From Cliona cf. orientalis (taxonomy: Eukaryota > Porifera > Demospongiae > Clionaida > Clionaidae), in assembly GCA_963930775.1 (NCBI GenBank), contig OZ005703.1, positions 4,154,001-4,218,000 on the forward strand: DNA of 64,000 bases, read 5' to 3'. Under the pieces are notes generated by a model, which saw only the letters and a list, made by a program, of their open reading frames with translations, was not told where the DNA came from and searched no databases. Made by a program: the position numbers and the translations under genes. Positions 41,504 through 53,506 of this stretch are shown one piece after another. Each line of letters opens with the position of its first letter. Position 1 is the first letter of the stretch.

Positions 41504-44362
41504 GTAAGTCACTATCTAAAAGCCTTGATGACAGTTTTACATGTGAAAGCAAGCTGAAATGCATGAGAAAAGAAGATCCAGCGCCATACCCCGCCCGTCC
41601 ACCCCTCACATTTAAGAAAACTCGTTCCTCAGAATGGCAACATCAAAAAAAGTATTTGTCGACTGCAGTCAGCTTCTTTCACTGTTATAACATTAGATCT
41701 ACACGATTCATCTCCGTTTCAGCTTCAGGTTTGGCCATAGTTCACAAACGCAAGCATTTTACTAGTAGGCATATTACATCAAAATTTTAGATTATCCCTT
41801 ACACTTCCTTTGCTATACATAATAATAAAGGAGGCTTCAAGATACAATTTAGTCTTTGTTCCGTAAAATTTCATTGAGTGGTTGCGGAGATATGGCTGTT
41901 TTAATATTTCTAAACATCACAATTTTTCTGCCAGGCTTGTGTGTACTATTCCAATAGGGGAATGGCACGTAACATGTTGATAGCTTTTGAGGCCTATAAC
42001 TCAAAAACTACACTACTGATTGACTCCAAACTTGAAATATAGCATGTAAGTACCTCTCTGCTTATTCTACTATTGAATTTAACTTGCATTAATGAATAAA
42101 AAAAAATTAGTGTGCATACCGGTTTGACTGCTATTGTAGCTAATACTTCACTGTCTCAGAATTCCAGAAGCTGATTTCATGCATGATTTTTTGAAATTTC
42201 TACTCTCACTAAAGGTGTGCATGCATCATGCATCATGCGATATTGGACACATTTCTCAATTGGGATAAATTGGGTAATTGTGGGGCAATGAACAGCGAAC
42301 AGAGAAACGTAAAACACACAGAGTCCGTCACACAACATACAGGACACACAAACAGCTTTGACAGAAACTGACAGAACTCAATAGCTCAACAGGTATACGT
42401 AGCACAATACACACGTACAGTAACAGGGCTACACTGGGATGAGCCAACTTAAAACATAATTTATTTAGGACATGTGGCCAACATGTCCACGGAAAAAAAC
42501 CCCTCTTAAAAAACCTCTGTGAGGAAAAATTGTGAGGGGAAAAAACCAACTTAAAATAACGTCCCAGGGCTAGCTATGTTGATCTTCGTCCGGAGTCTCC
42601 ATGGTGGGGAGTTTGCCTAGGTGGGACGTCATTTGCACAGGTCCTGGACTGGGGTGGGACTTGCAAGGGTAGAAGGGGAGCATGTGAGAAATGCACTATA
42701 GTCTAGGTATACCACAATACAGGTAATGCTACGCTTGGCAACTTGCGTTTTCCATTTTGAAATTTGAAATTCACAGGTAGCAGTCGTTGCTGTTCTTGCT
42801 TGAGAGGACTACCATCACGCAGTTCCCGCTTTAAATAGCCACTATCCTTGTACCTGACAACTCAGGAATGCACAACATGTACATGCGCCCTCACGAGCCC
42901 CACCCCCATTTCTGCATGCAGAGCCCTAGCGCTAAAGAGCTTATTTTCCGTCTAATTCACTGCGTTCAAACGACAGAAAATACACGTTTACATGTCCACT
43001 CAAACACATGCATAAACTCTCACAGTGGTACACACACATGTTCACACGTACATGCACATATTAATATTGTTTTCTGAAGTGGAATCTATTCTTAAAGTGT
43101 AAGACAAGCCCCGAGTTCCTTCGAAGCAACAAAGAGTTTAAAGTGCGTGCACTTTCTATGTAGCATATTTTTTGGCAGAAATAGTCTAGCTAGGGGTAGT
43201 TTGAGCCAAAAATTTCGTTTTTCATATTTTCAACGCATTTTCTCATATGTACACATGCTATTTTACACGAAGTAAAATACTGATTGAGCTCTTTTCAACC
43301 AAACACTTCAAAAATGGTAAACTACTGAAAAATTTGAAATCAGCACCTTGAAGTACCCCTAGAAGCATAAAATGCCCTGGAAAAGTGAGCAGCATGGAAC
43401 AAGTTGAAGTTATCCATTAGCAATATTTGTGTGCCACACTTGTGAGTATGTAGTATTTTATGGAGTTTTCCTGAAGCCCTGCAATGCCGGAAGTGGTTAC
43501 AACCCAACACTTTGGATACGTATACTGCAGTGTAGTGCTATCTTTGCTGAAGCCTGTGGTGCAAGTTTGGTGTTCGTAGCACATTGTAGTGAGTAGTTAT
43601 GATCCCCGAAACGTCATAATATTTAAATGTGTGCAGGTTTTTTTATAGGCAATTTTTTGTGATTCTGACATGCCTAATTTTAGCTACCAGCTACACTCGC
43701 AAATGGCATTCTTTTGAACGCGTGGCAGCATAATTGCATACAAAGGTCACGTGACTATGGCGTAAATATGCGTCATGTCCAACCTCCTCTAGCTAGCTAG
43801 CTAGCTAGCTCTAGCTCTATAATATACATGTATATGTAGCTAGCTCTAGATATAGATAGCTCTAGTCTCGTGCCCAGCTGGACCCCACCCCATAAACCTC
43901 TGGTAATTCGTAAACGGGATGGGGTAAGTAAAACCTGGACTCTGGACTGGACTGTGGACTGAGATTTGGACTCGATTTTGGACTGATACTCAGTTCAGTG
44001 ACGACCATTTCCAGCAATGATACAGGAGTAGCTTGTAAGGCAGTAGCCTCGTACCCAGGCTAGTAAGGCAGAGCTGATTATTTCCCTTAGAAATTGGTGA
44101 GGGTGTATCTCCTCAGGATGTTGGGTATTAAGTTGTAACTCAGATGCAGAGAAAGGCAAAAGATAGTCTCGTCTCCAGCCCTCTTTCAAGCACACGGGGC
44201 TGAGGATGAGACTAGACCAAAGATTGTCACATATATAATCTATGATTTAATGATCTTAACTCCACAACTGAGAGATGAGGCCAATGTAGCCTAGAATGCA
44301 GGCTCATTTTCGAGGAGGAGCCTGGGTTCAAGAGTAAGGTGGAATCTCCCTTTTGTGCTTTA

Positions 44363-44567
44363 GCCTGTCGATCTAGATCAAGTTCCTACATGCAGACCTT
44401 TTAGTCAGTATCCTATAGATCTGACTTGTCCCGAGTCTCCACGTAACTTGAACGTGAGGGTATGGTACTATCTGTCTCAATGCCTTAGACTCCTATTTGG
44501 CATTGCAGGTGGTCATCAATCAAGTTTCCAAGGGAAATGTTCTCTTCTTTTACATGCTTACAAGTAA
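44363..44567 (+). other. Exon-like open frame without ATG
   Basis: After GTGCTTTAG a 67-codon frame reads PTCRPFSQYPIDLTCPESPR and NVRVWYYLSQCLRLLFG before a TAA. The composition looks coding and the acceptor is good, but I find no partner exons and no family match. Confidence 0.2.
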
Positions 44568-45424
44568 CCTCCAGGCCAGCTCCTTGTGACTTAGCCTCAT
44601 ACCTAGCAGAGGAGGTTAGACAAGGTCTCATACATAATTGAGGAATTTTTGGAATTGGGGAATAAAACTTGGCCAGTTAGTCTATGTTCAGAAGAGATGT
44701 CTGTGCCCTGTGAGAAAATCAACCATGGGATACCTTCGAGCTCCTTTACATATATGGAATATATTGTAAATATGCACCCCATCGGACAAGTAATACTATT
44801 TTGATGATCACAATAGGATGCGATGTTTCATCGGAGTCACTGATAAAGTATTTTTAATACGTCATCAACATGCACTTGTAGGCAGGGACCAATGAGATGC
44901 AATCTTTGTACAGTCAATAATTGTTTAGAAGCGCGCCTTCCCGCCAAAAATGGCCACAGAGTCCAGTTTTATCAAAAATTTGTACGGCGCTATTAAGGTA
45001 CCATTAAATTGCGTGGGCGTGAGGTGGGGATATGACACCTAAACCACATCAAAGTCATTAGTGAGGTGCATGTTGTGTAACCACGCCCTTTTAATTGCAC
45101 AGGTCTCAGGGGTGTGGCTGCTAGAGCCGGAAGTGTTCATTTAATATCCTCCATGGACCGGAAGGGAGGGGCCAGGCCACGCCCAAAACAGCCCCACCCT
45201 GTTCCCCAAGGACCACCATTCTCAATCAAGTGCCTACTAACCACCGGATGTCCACCGGAAGCCCACAATCAATCCCAATTAAAACACACAGCTTCCTCAA
45301 GGCCAAAACACACACAAACACTTGGAGGCCGTTCTGCCACACCGCCCACAGAAGAGCTCACCTCATTTCCTGTGTGGGCGGAGTAACAACACGTCATCGC
45401 AACCACATCCGCTTCAAACCATCG

Positions 45425-45703
45425 TCAGCTTCCGTCCAGCCGTACAGGCCCCTCGATCGCACCGCCGTACAGTGCCTCATTAACAGACATGGCCTCACCT
45501 TTGACCTCCTGCCACGCCCCCAAAGCCTCCTGGACGGGTTCAAAGGTCACCACCGCATCCGGGACACGCCCACCTATCGCCGCAGCCAAGTCCCCGGCCC
45601 CGATGTCCAAGCACTGGCCTGTGAAGCCACGCCCAATCGGAAGCAATAAAACCTGCATTAACGCACACGCACACACTCCACACAGTGCCAGGAACACGCC
45701 CAC
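45425..45703 (-). CDS. GC-rich open frame, unrecognised (92 codons, doubtful)
   Basis: The minus frame contains GQCLDIGAGDLAAAIGGRVP and EALGAWQEVKGEAMSVNEAL, more GC-rich than its surroundings. LDIGAGD resembles motif I of class I methyltransferases, but the rest does not fit. The area is dense in CCACGCCC words that recur in repeats of this window, so it may be non-coding. Confidence 0.2.
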   Translation of the reverse strand: MGVFLALCGVCACALMQVLLLPIGRGFTGQCLDIGAGDLAAAIGGRVPDAVVTFEPVQEALGAWQEVKGEAMSVNEALYGGAIEGPVRLDGS

Positions 45704-45998
45704 ATGCTTAATTAGGCCTAATTAGCTTTTTTTTTTTGTCGTTGCGGTTAATAGTTAAGCAAGAATGCTTTGATGTGGGCAATTACCGGCCTTTTCTTCA
45801 GGGGCCACTTCCGGTCGCTAATTACACGCGCATAATCATCCCTGGCCGATTCTGGACACGCCCACCTTCGACCAAAAGCACTCGTATGGCCTCTTCGGCC
45901 ACGCCCCTTCACGATTCGCTAATTGAATTAGCCATTCCTGACGCTCACGCCCACGCAATTAAATGGTACCTTAACAAGCTGACTAGATAATAGTTAGA

Positions 45999-46665
45999 CA
46001 CTGTTTAGGAGGTTTCTATGTGATTTAGAAGACTGAAGGGCTCTGTGTAGAATCCCGAGCGAAGCGAGGGTTCTACTGAGCCCTGAGGTCTTCTAAATCA
46101 CATAGAAACCAACTAAGCAGTGTCTCACATGTTTAGATCCTAGCAACAATGCCCAAAAGCTAGACACATAAACTGCTGCCTAGCAACAACCCTAGCCATA
46201 GGCAAGAAAATTTACATGATTTTCTACAGAGCTTTACATGATTTTCTACAGAGCTTACATGATTTTCTATGAAGGATAGATACTTCAGTTTAACCAATCA
46301 GATTACAGTATTTGTTACAAGTAGGATCTAAACAGAGTTAGATCCTACTTGTAACAAATACAGTGATCTAATTGGTTAAACTGTAGTATCTATCCTTCAT
46401 AAAATACCTTGTAAGCCCCATAAAAAACCTTGTAAGCTCCATAAAAAACCTGGTATATTTTGTTTGCCTATGGCTAGTTTGTTGCTAGGCAATTGTTTAT
46501 TTACAAAGCCTTTGGGCATTGTTGCTAGGATCTAAAGTAGTTAGACACTGTATAGTCGGTTTCTACGTGATTTGGAAGACCTCAGGGCTCAGTAGAACCC
46601 TCGCTTCGCTCGGGATTCTACACAGAGCCCTTCTGTCTTCTAAATCACGTAGAAACCTCCTAAAG
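45999..46665. repeat. Near-perfect 670-bp palindrome with nested hairpins
   Basis: The centre is near 46330. Outer hairpins 45999-46120 and 46540-46665 are reverse complements of each other and each is itself a hairpin (GAATCCCGAGCGAAGCGAGG / CCTCGCTTCGCTCGGGATTC). The inner arms share GATCCTACTTGTAACAAATA and GGATAGATAC. Confidence 0.9.
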
Positions 46666-47863
46666 ATAGCGATATCCAACCTCCAAGGGCCTCCAGTAAA
46701 TCGAAAATATCTCGGCTCTGGCTAGGAGTACACTCACGGGAAAAAAATCGCTGGGTAGCTCACTGAATGAGCTATCTACTGACTCCTTAACCGTGTTCCG
46801 CGGAACCGCTGCTAGCTTCGTTTTTGTTTGTATTAAGTTTCTATGAGGAAAGTTTGGGTGGGCGTGGCTACGTAACGGTTTTATCTACGGACACGTTACA
46901 AGCACCGTTGGATAGAGCTCGTGGAGAGCTACCTTCTTATACTCGAACATTGATAGATAATCCGCGGAAAAATCAGTGAAATTTGGAAGTTGGACATCGC
47001 TACAGATTATTTAGCCTTCAACACTCGTTTTTCTGAAAAACTCGTGGGAATGAAGGTATACGGAACGCCAGAACTCGGGGCGTGGCCCACCCCAAAACCG
47101 TACAAAAATTCAAGTTGACAAAACGAAACAAAAATCGAATGATGGCTGTACAAAAGCAGCCATCATGACAAAACTGTAAGTCCAATTGATATCATAACAG
47201 ATACTATTTTATGGATAGATATAGTTAGTTTTCTTGGGTTTGAAGGGTAGCCATCTGGTAAGGCAATCGTATACAAAAGGTCGATTTCACCTAATATTTT
47301 GAAGATTTTAGACGGCCATAATTCTCCACCTGTATAATAGAGAAACTTCTAGAGAAAAGTATAAGTTCATTCCAAACTTATAAACATTCTAAACACACCG
47401 GCATGGCGTAAAAACCGCCACCCCAAAATCGTACAAAAATTCAAGTTGGCCCCAGACACTTACCTTCGTTTGTGTGCGTTTGCCTCCTTGTAGCCTGATC
47501 GACGACACTATTCAGAATGTATATAGAGTGACTCATAATAAATATCCATCCTTCCGCCCACTGCAAAGCCTCTAAACCGCTATCTGGACACTTTCACTAG
47601 CTGTATGTCAGAGGGCTGGTTCTGGGTTTCAAAAGCAAAATAGATGTTTCTCCAATAGCCTGTTAAATAACTTAGATGACTTACTCGATCAAATGCCTTT
47701 GAGGCATCAAGGAAGCACTTGACCCCTTGAAACAGTACTGAGTGAATAACATTTTTATTATGAAAATTCGTAAGACGTTATTTCATGAGTTAAATTGGCT
47801 TATGCATTGTACAGGGCCGTTTAAATTAGCGAATCATGATGGGCGTGGCCGATGAGGCCATGT

Positions 47864-48040
47864 TCAGGAAGAGCCAGGGCTAGTGATCATTTTGCGCGTG
47901 TAATTAGCGACCCCTGAAGAAAAGACAGGTAATTGCCCATCAGAGCATTCTATTAACATTAAATTCATGGGGAGCATGTGGGGACAATTATTTGGATTTG
48001 ACCTGAATTTTGATTCACACCTTGGAATTAAAGGCATTGT
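47864..48040 (-). repeat. Repeat shared, inverted, with about 45780-45840
   Basis: GTGTAATTAGCGACCCCTGA, AAGAAAAG-C-GGTAATTGCCCA and following bases recur as reverse complement at 45776-45832. Confidence 0.65.
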
Positions 48041-48399
48041 GGAAATGTGATTACTATTTTTAGATCTAGCGTACGGACTTGCGTTGTGAAAATCACGCAC
48101 GTACACAAGTATTGTCGCGCGCTCCTCGTGGACGCAAGGACTTAGCTATATACTCATAGCGTAACTTTTATCGTATATTGAACTTTGACCCGTAATACAA
48201 ACATATGTGACCGTCTACGGGAAAACCCGGCATATGGGATCCGCGCGCTATTCGCGCAATGCGCGTTTTTAGTAGCTCAGTTAGAAATTTGTCAAAGTCC
48301 AGATTTTGTCATATACATGTCGAATAACCCTTCTTCTAACTGTTGCCGTCTTCTACGGAGGCTAGTCGTGCTATACGAAGGCGAAATAAGCCTTCATTT

Positions 48400-48490
48400 T
48401 GACCCTAGTCGGCACAGCCACCGTACACGGAGCCCGTTGCTATGGGCGGTAATTAGAATTCTCTACCTAGATACAGCTAGATTCATCGAT
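48400..48490 (+). repeat. Repeat shared with 50110-50200
   Basis: CCTAGTCGGCACAGC, CGGAGCCCGTTGCTATGG and GATACAGCTAGATTCATG occur in the same order at both places. Confidence 0.7.
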
Positions 48491-50622
48491 CTACTGTACG
48501 TTCGCTCACCTTTTTAGCTTCTTGGGCATCTAAGAACAATCGGCTGTCGTTGTCAACAACGAAATTCAACTCTTGCTCGATCTTTACGTTCATTTCGAAC
48601 GGCTCCGCCCAGGTCCATTTAATTGATTTCCGGGTCACGCGTAGTATGCGGAAACGCCATACGCGTGCATAGCAACGCCTTTGGACCGTAATTTCTCGAC
48701 GGTCACATATGGGAAACGCGTGGGCGGAAACACGTATGATAATTTCCCATATCATATCAGTCGTGTTCGTCACGTGCAAAATCCGTATCAGTCGTGTTCG
48801 TCACATGATCGCCATATATACATGTATACAGTGTTGAAACAGTTGAACGTTGAGCGCCGGAGAAGAAAGTAAGTTGCTGCTATCAGTCATTTTTGTTGCC
48901 CGAGTTAGATAAATGAGCCACAGTGCCGCTGCCCTTACCTTACTTAGCTATACGCCTTAGTCTTCGGTGCCTGAAATGACGGCGGCCATCGCCAAAACGT
49001 AGCAGTCCCTTCTTAGCTTTGCCGCTCGAGCTACTAAAGCTCCAGTACAGAATAGGCTTCTTAAATATACGATAAATACCTTATTGCTGTAGTAGAACGA
49101 CGATACCTCGGAAATATCACTCTTTCATTGCCTTTTGCATTGTTACTCGTGCTTCGCACTCGTAACAATACGCGGCAATGAACTCGTGATATTTCCCGGT
49201 ATCGTCGTTCTACTATGGCAATAAGTATATAATAATGGCGAATTTGCCCATAAAAAATTACGGGCGCGGGGTTCGTTGACGCCCCTTCAATATAGGTACA
49301 TGGGCGCTTACAAAACTACACCACCGCTGTTATCGCTGAGACTTAATCCCATCCCCAATCCCCCAGCCCATCCATATCGTACCGTCATAACCACGCGCCG
49401 ATAAGTGCTAAATTGTTATGCCGCAGACCATACGTACTTTTGCGATTTTTATATGACCTTGAACGATCGTGAAATAGCTGGCTAGCCAATGAGAACGCAG
49501 TTAGCACACGACGTGCATGAAACCGTTCCAATGTCACCAGACCTTATACCGCACGGGGATTTGGGGCTGGGTACAAGACTATACGTACATGACCCAGTCA
49601 GTTTTAATTAGTGCGCGTGGCACGCAAGCTAGCTCGCTCGCGAGGGCTCACGAGAATCGCCTCCTGGGCAACATCGACTCCTCATCCACAGCATGGGGCT
49701 ATAGCCAGTTGGCTGCCAGGGATGCTGGTCACTTCCCGATCGTGCGCACGCACGTATTGATGATGCTCGTCCCCGGAAATATCTGCAGTTTTTACCGGCC
49801 TTCCCGCCTCGTTTTTCTGGGCGCCAAAACTCTAGTCTCGTCCTCAGATCGGAGGAAAGAACTTGGGCCTGCGCTGAAGAATTTCCACGAAAGTAGCTTT
49901 ACGCAGGATGCAACAGCGATGTTGCATTCCTGCGACCAATCAGATTCAAGGTTTGCTTTACTGTCGGTTGCGATTGCATGGCCTTGTTTGCACATATGCG
50001 CATGCGCCGTAGAACGATTCAGCACTGGGGATTTGGATACAAAGGAAGATTACAATCGCCAACCGCCCTGCTATATGTGACCGGTCCGTATGGTAGAGTC
50101 CAGTATACTTTTGACCCACCTAGTCGGCACAGCTGCCATACCCGGAGCCCGTTGCTATGGTGGAATTCCCGCTGGAGATACAGCTAGATTCATGGAAGTT
50201 ACCAACGGCCCCGCGCAGGGCCATTTAATTGATTTCAGGAAACGGCCTTTAGACCGTAGAAAGCGCTGTATCTCTACAACGAAAGACTTGAATGCGAGCT
50301 TATCAACCATGCATTAAACTCAATTTTCAGGAAAAATCCCATTTCCCACATGTCGACCCGCGCGCAGATAATCGTCATGTTCCGAGAAACCCGCGCTCCG
50401 CGTGCCACAACGTGTATAATATGAACGGCTAAGGTTTGGGTGTTTATAAATAGCGATTCCGGACGATCGACCATAAAACACAAATGTGTTGAAAACCACA
50501 CGATTTTTCACAGGAAGCTATTTGCTATCGCCCCCACTTTGCGGTATCGAGCCGAAAAATCTATAAAGTCGTGACAAAAGAGCAACTGGCAGCGGCGTTC
50601 ACGGTGAGGGAGGCGCGCGCGG

Positions 50623-50624
<2 letters not shown>

Positions 50625-50653
<29 letters not shown>
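50625..50653 (+). repeat. T29 homopolymer
   Basis: Run of 29 T. Confidence 0.95.
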
Positions 50654-51309
50654 GTACACAACGGGATACGCGCTGCCGCGCGCCCACCTGGGTCTGGGGC
50701 AATGGATAATGAAACACTAGTGCCTCCAATCGACGACACACCCATTTATCCTTCTGACTGTCTGTACTAAACCCAGCTACAGTGACTCCGAATGTGTTGA
50801 GCACACTTCCTTAAATCTCCACACTAGTATGACGCTGAGCGTATAAGACTACGTAAGGAACTGCAAGCGGAATTTCGGAAATAGGTTCGTTCTAGTTCTA
50901 ATCTCGCAAGCCACACCCCCAATCTTTCGATATGCGATGGGGTGCGGCTTGTGTGACTAGGCCGGCTATAGGATCGTCTCTCTCTTTGCGTAGGAGGGGC
51001 TGGCTCGTGAGACTTGGAGCTCCCCCTATATGCTCTCTTCATCCAGCTCCACAACGCCATTGGTGAGTATGTAGCTAAGAGACTAGTTTTGTAGTCATAT
51101 CATAGCTTTTTAATACTGTTGTACATGAAACCATAGAATCAGAGAGTGGTACATGGGCGTAGACACAAATACCTGTAGTTTATGTGGGGGGGGGGGACGA
51201 TTTTTGCGCGAAAAATTTTCTGCTTTTAAAAATGCACTTTGAGGTGAAAGTTTTATCATTTAGAGCCTTTAGACTGGTAAAAATTTGTTCCTAATAAGAG
51301 CCTGAAAAT

Positions 51310-51311
<2 letters not shown>

Positions 51312-51340
<29 letters not shown>
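51312..51340 (+). repeat. G29 homopolymer
   Basis: Run of 29 G; a second run of 16 G lies at 51437-51452. Confidence 0.95.
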
Positions 51341-51849
51341 AGGGGCTCCAGCCCCCAAAGCCCTCCTGGTGTCTACACCCATGCATGTATGCTATGGGAG
51401 ATCATCTGTGCCAAAATTCGTCACATAGATTCTTTTGGGGGGGGGGGGGGGGTGGGTGGGTAGGGATGCATCAATGGTACGTACAGACAGTAAGGGTGGG
51501 GTTGGGAGAGGGCGGGGTACAAAAATTGGAAGAAAGAAGGGGTAGGCTCATCAACAGCAATTTCTGGCCTCGGTCATGCAAGCCACCGGATTCACTCATA
51601 TTACCGCTTTCATTTTAAAGAGCAAGACCTTGCCGACTAAAGGAACCGAAAGCACTTCAATCTCAGAGAGCTTGTCGGTTCTTCATTATTTTCACTGCAT
51701 ACTGTACATACGAGGGAGAAAGTTTGCATGGATCAGTAGGAAGTGAGAATTTTCCAGAGAAACTTTTATGGAATGCTAAATCAATTGTATAGGCACCTAA
51801 GATTTGTGGACAATTAAAGCTTTTGCAGGTGGCTGTCAAACCACCCCAA

Positions 51850-51930
51850 AAGTTTTCTGGTATATATAATATTATTTGCAACAAGCAGCTCACCAACATT
51901 CCTGTTGTAGCGGGAACAGCCTGACAATGG
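51850..51930 (+). promoter_or_regulatory. Candidate TATA-type promoter and 5' UTR exon
   Basis: A TATATATAATATT stretch near 51860 is followed about 70 bases later by a strong splice donor, AATG then GTAAGT at 51931. This could be the first, non-coding exon of the PH-WW gene; the ATG at its end would read only a three-codon upstream ORF. A second possible donor, ATTG then GTGAGT, lies at 51062. Both are inference from splice-site quality. Confidence 0.3.
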
Positions 51931-52898
51931 TAAGTACCTTTTCATGATTGCGAAAGGCAATTGACCCATCCTTGATTTTCATTTTTGTTAGATATGAGAT
52001 CTATGGCAACACTGGCTACAAGACTAGTAGCTATAGCTAGTAGCCCAGGCATGCAAGATCATTAGCTTGTACATTTTCTCACTTATAAATGCTGGATCTG
52101 TGGTATTGGTCCTCACATATTCCGAATATTATGCACCTGTACCTGTAGGAAGGGTGCTACCCCAGGTTTTTTTTTTATCTCTTCCAGTTGGCTTACTAAA
52201 GTAGAATCTAAGATGAGATGGAGGATCTGTGGTACTCTGGCTGGTATACATGCAGTTAGCTTTTATCAACATAGATATGGGTGGGGCATGTATAGATGTT
52301 CAAGTAGCTTGCAAAAAAAGTCGTCAGGTCATTAAAGTCCAAATTACATATTCTGGCACTATCTCACTTATAATAGCATAATATTAGCATGTGCTATTAT
52401 TTTTGAGTGCTATCACTTCAGGGACACTTTCAAACATTAGCATCATTATGTTACAATAAAACAATTATTCCAAGTGTAGCTCCTTTGTTTGGTCAACATT
52501 GAAATTTTTACCGGTGTGTACATGTATAGTTATTGTGAGGGAGTTCTTGACTGCATGGTATCACACACATGTATGTACATGTAGATTCAGAGTGTTCCTT
52601 TCGCTGGTCCAAGGTGAGTCTGACGTGCTTCAGGCATGAGATGGCCACTAACGGCCTAAGAGAATAATGCAGCCTTTAGTAAAATTAATGCTCAACCTAT
52701 TAAAGTAGCTAGCATAGAAACAGCACTGCATGTACAGCTAGCTAGTGAACTCACCAAGACTCATCTGATCCTGCATGCCTAATGTACTGAAGTATGAAGC
52801 ATATCAGGCTCATCCCAGGACTGGAGAAAAGGAGCACCGTATCTGCTTCAGTGGTGATTTGAATCCTGAGCTGCTGATATCAGTGTTATGGCTGTGTC

Positions 52899-53185
52899 CT
52901 TGTTAGCTTTGTCCCCAGGCTCCTCCCAGCTTTTCAATGTTACACATGGGAGCCCAGAGCCTGGTGTCTGGTAACATGTGACTTACGTACCGAGTGCCAA
53001 ACAGTCTAATCTTTCGAATTGAGGTGATTACCACTTCTTGAAACTCCAGGTGAAACTCTTACTCGGCACAGCCAGCCTTCGATTGTCAACAGCATGTGGC
53101 AATTAAATATACAGTAGTCATGTGCAATTGGATACCAAACCCTCCAGCTTTTCCATTAAAGAGCTGGAAGAGCCTGGGGACAAAA
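52899..53185. repeat. Inverted-repeat element with TTTGTCCCCAGGCTC ends
   Basis: CTTTGTCCCCAGGCTCCTCC at the left pairs with GAGCCTGGGGACAAAATT at the right; AGCTTTTCAATG against CATTAAAGAGCT extends the arm. It lies just before the PH-WW gene start. Confidence 0.7.
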
Positions 53186-53311
53186 TTATGTCCCCTATCA
53201 TGATGGTGTATGCATGGATCATTCTATGAGCTGATCATAGTGGTTGCTGTAGTGATTTCTATTGCAATCCCTAGTGTATCATATTTCATTGCAATAACAT
53301 AAGTATTATTG

Positions 53312-53317
53312 TTTCAG
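53312..53317 (+). promoter_or_regulatory. Splice acceptor preceding the PH-WW gene start codon
   Basis: TTTCAG preceded by a T-rich tract implies at least one upstream non-coding exon for this gene. Confidence 0.6.
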
Positions 53318-53337
53318 TTGTGCTAAGTGTGCTGAGT

Positions 53338-53506
53338 ATGGCTACACAAAATGAAGCACCACCTGCCCTGCAACCAGTTCAAGCTCCTGCAGAGCAGCAA
53401 AGACCACTTCTTCTTGAGGGCTACATCCAAGAATGTGAGGGATATCTGGAAAGGAAGACTAAGATACTGAAGCGATGGAAAAAGGAATACTTCAAAATTG
53501 CTCCAG
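53338..53506 (+). CDS. PH-WW-Gly-rich protein, coding exon 1 (N-terminus and first half of PH domain)
   Basis: The exon proper probably begins at 53318, after TTTCAG at 53312-53317, with 20 bases of 5' UTR. ATG at 53338 opens 56 codons plus one base; donor GTAATT at 53507. The basic stretch KILKRWKKEYFK forms the first PH strands and splices directly into the rest of the PH domain 4.7 kb downstream. Confidence 0.85.

Larger units (their letters stand above)
40307..53317. other. Gene-poor intergenic stretch, 13 kb
   Basis: Between the two real genes I see only repeats, homopolymers, three doubtful frames and promoter-like sequence near its right end. 42600-43900 and 46700-47800 show nothing beyond low-complexity words such as (TAGC)n at 43791-43810. 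Confidence 0.6.

Noticed and set aside
48483..48779. 98-codon minus frame (RRCYARVWRFRILRVT)
   Set aside because: No family match; overlaps dispersed repeats and lacks splice context.
49517..50080. 187-codon frame on the plus strand
   Set aside because: No domain recognised, irregular composition, and it runs up to a repeat shared with 48400-48490; judged a chance frame in GC-richer DNA.
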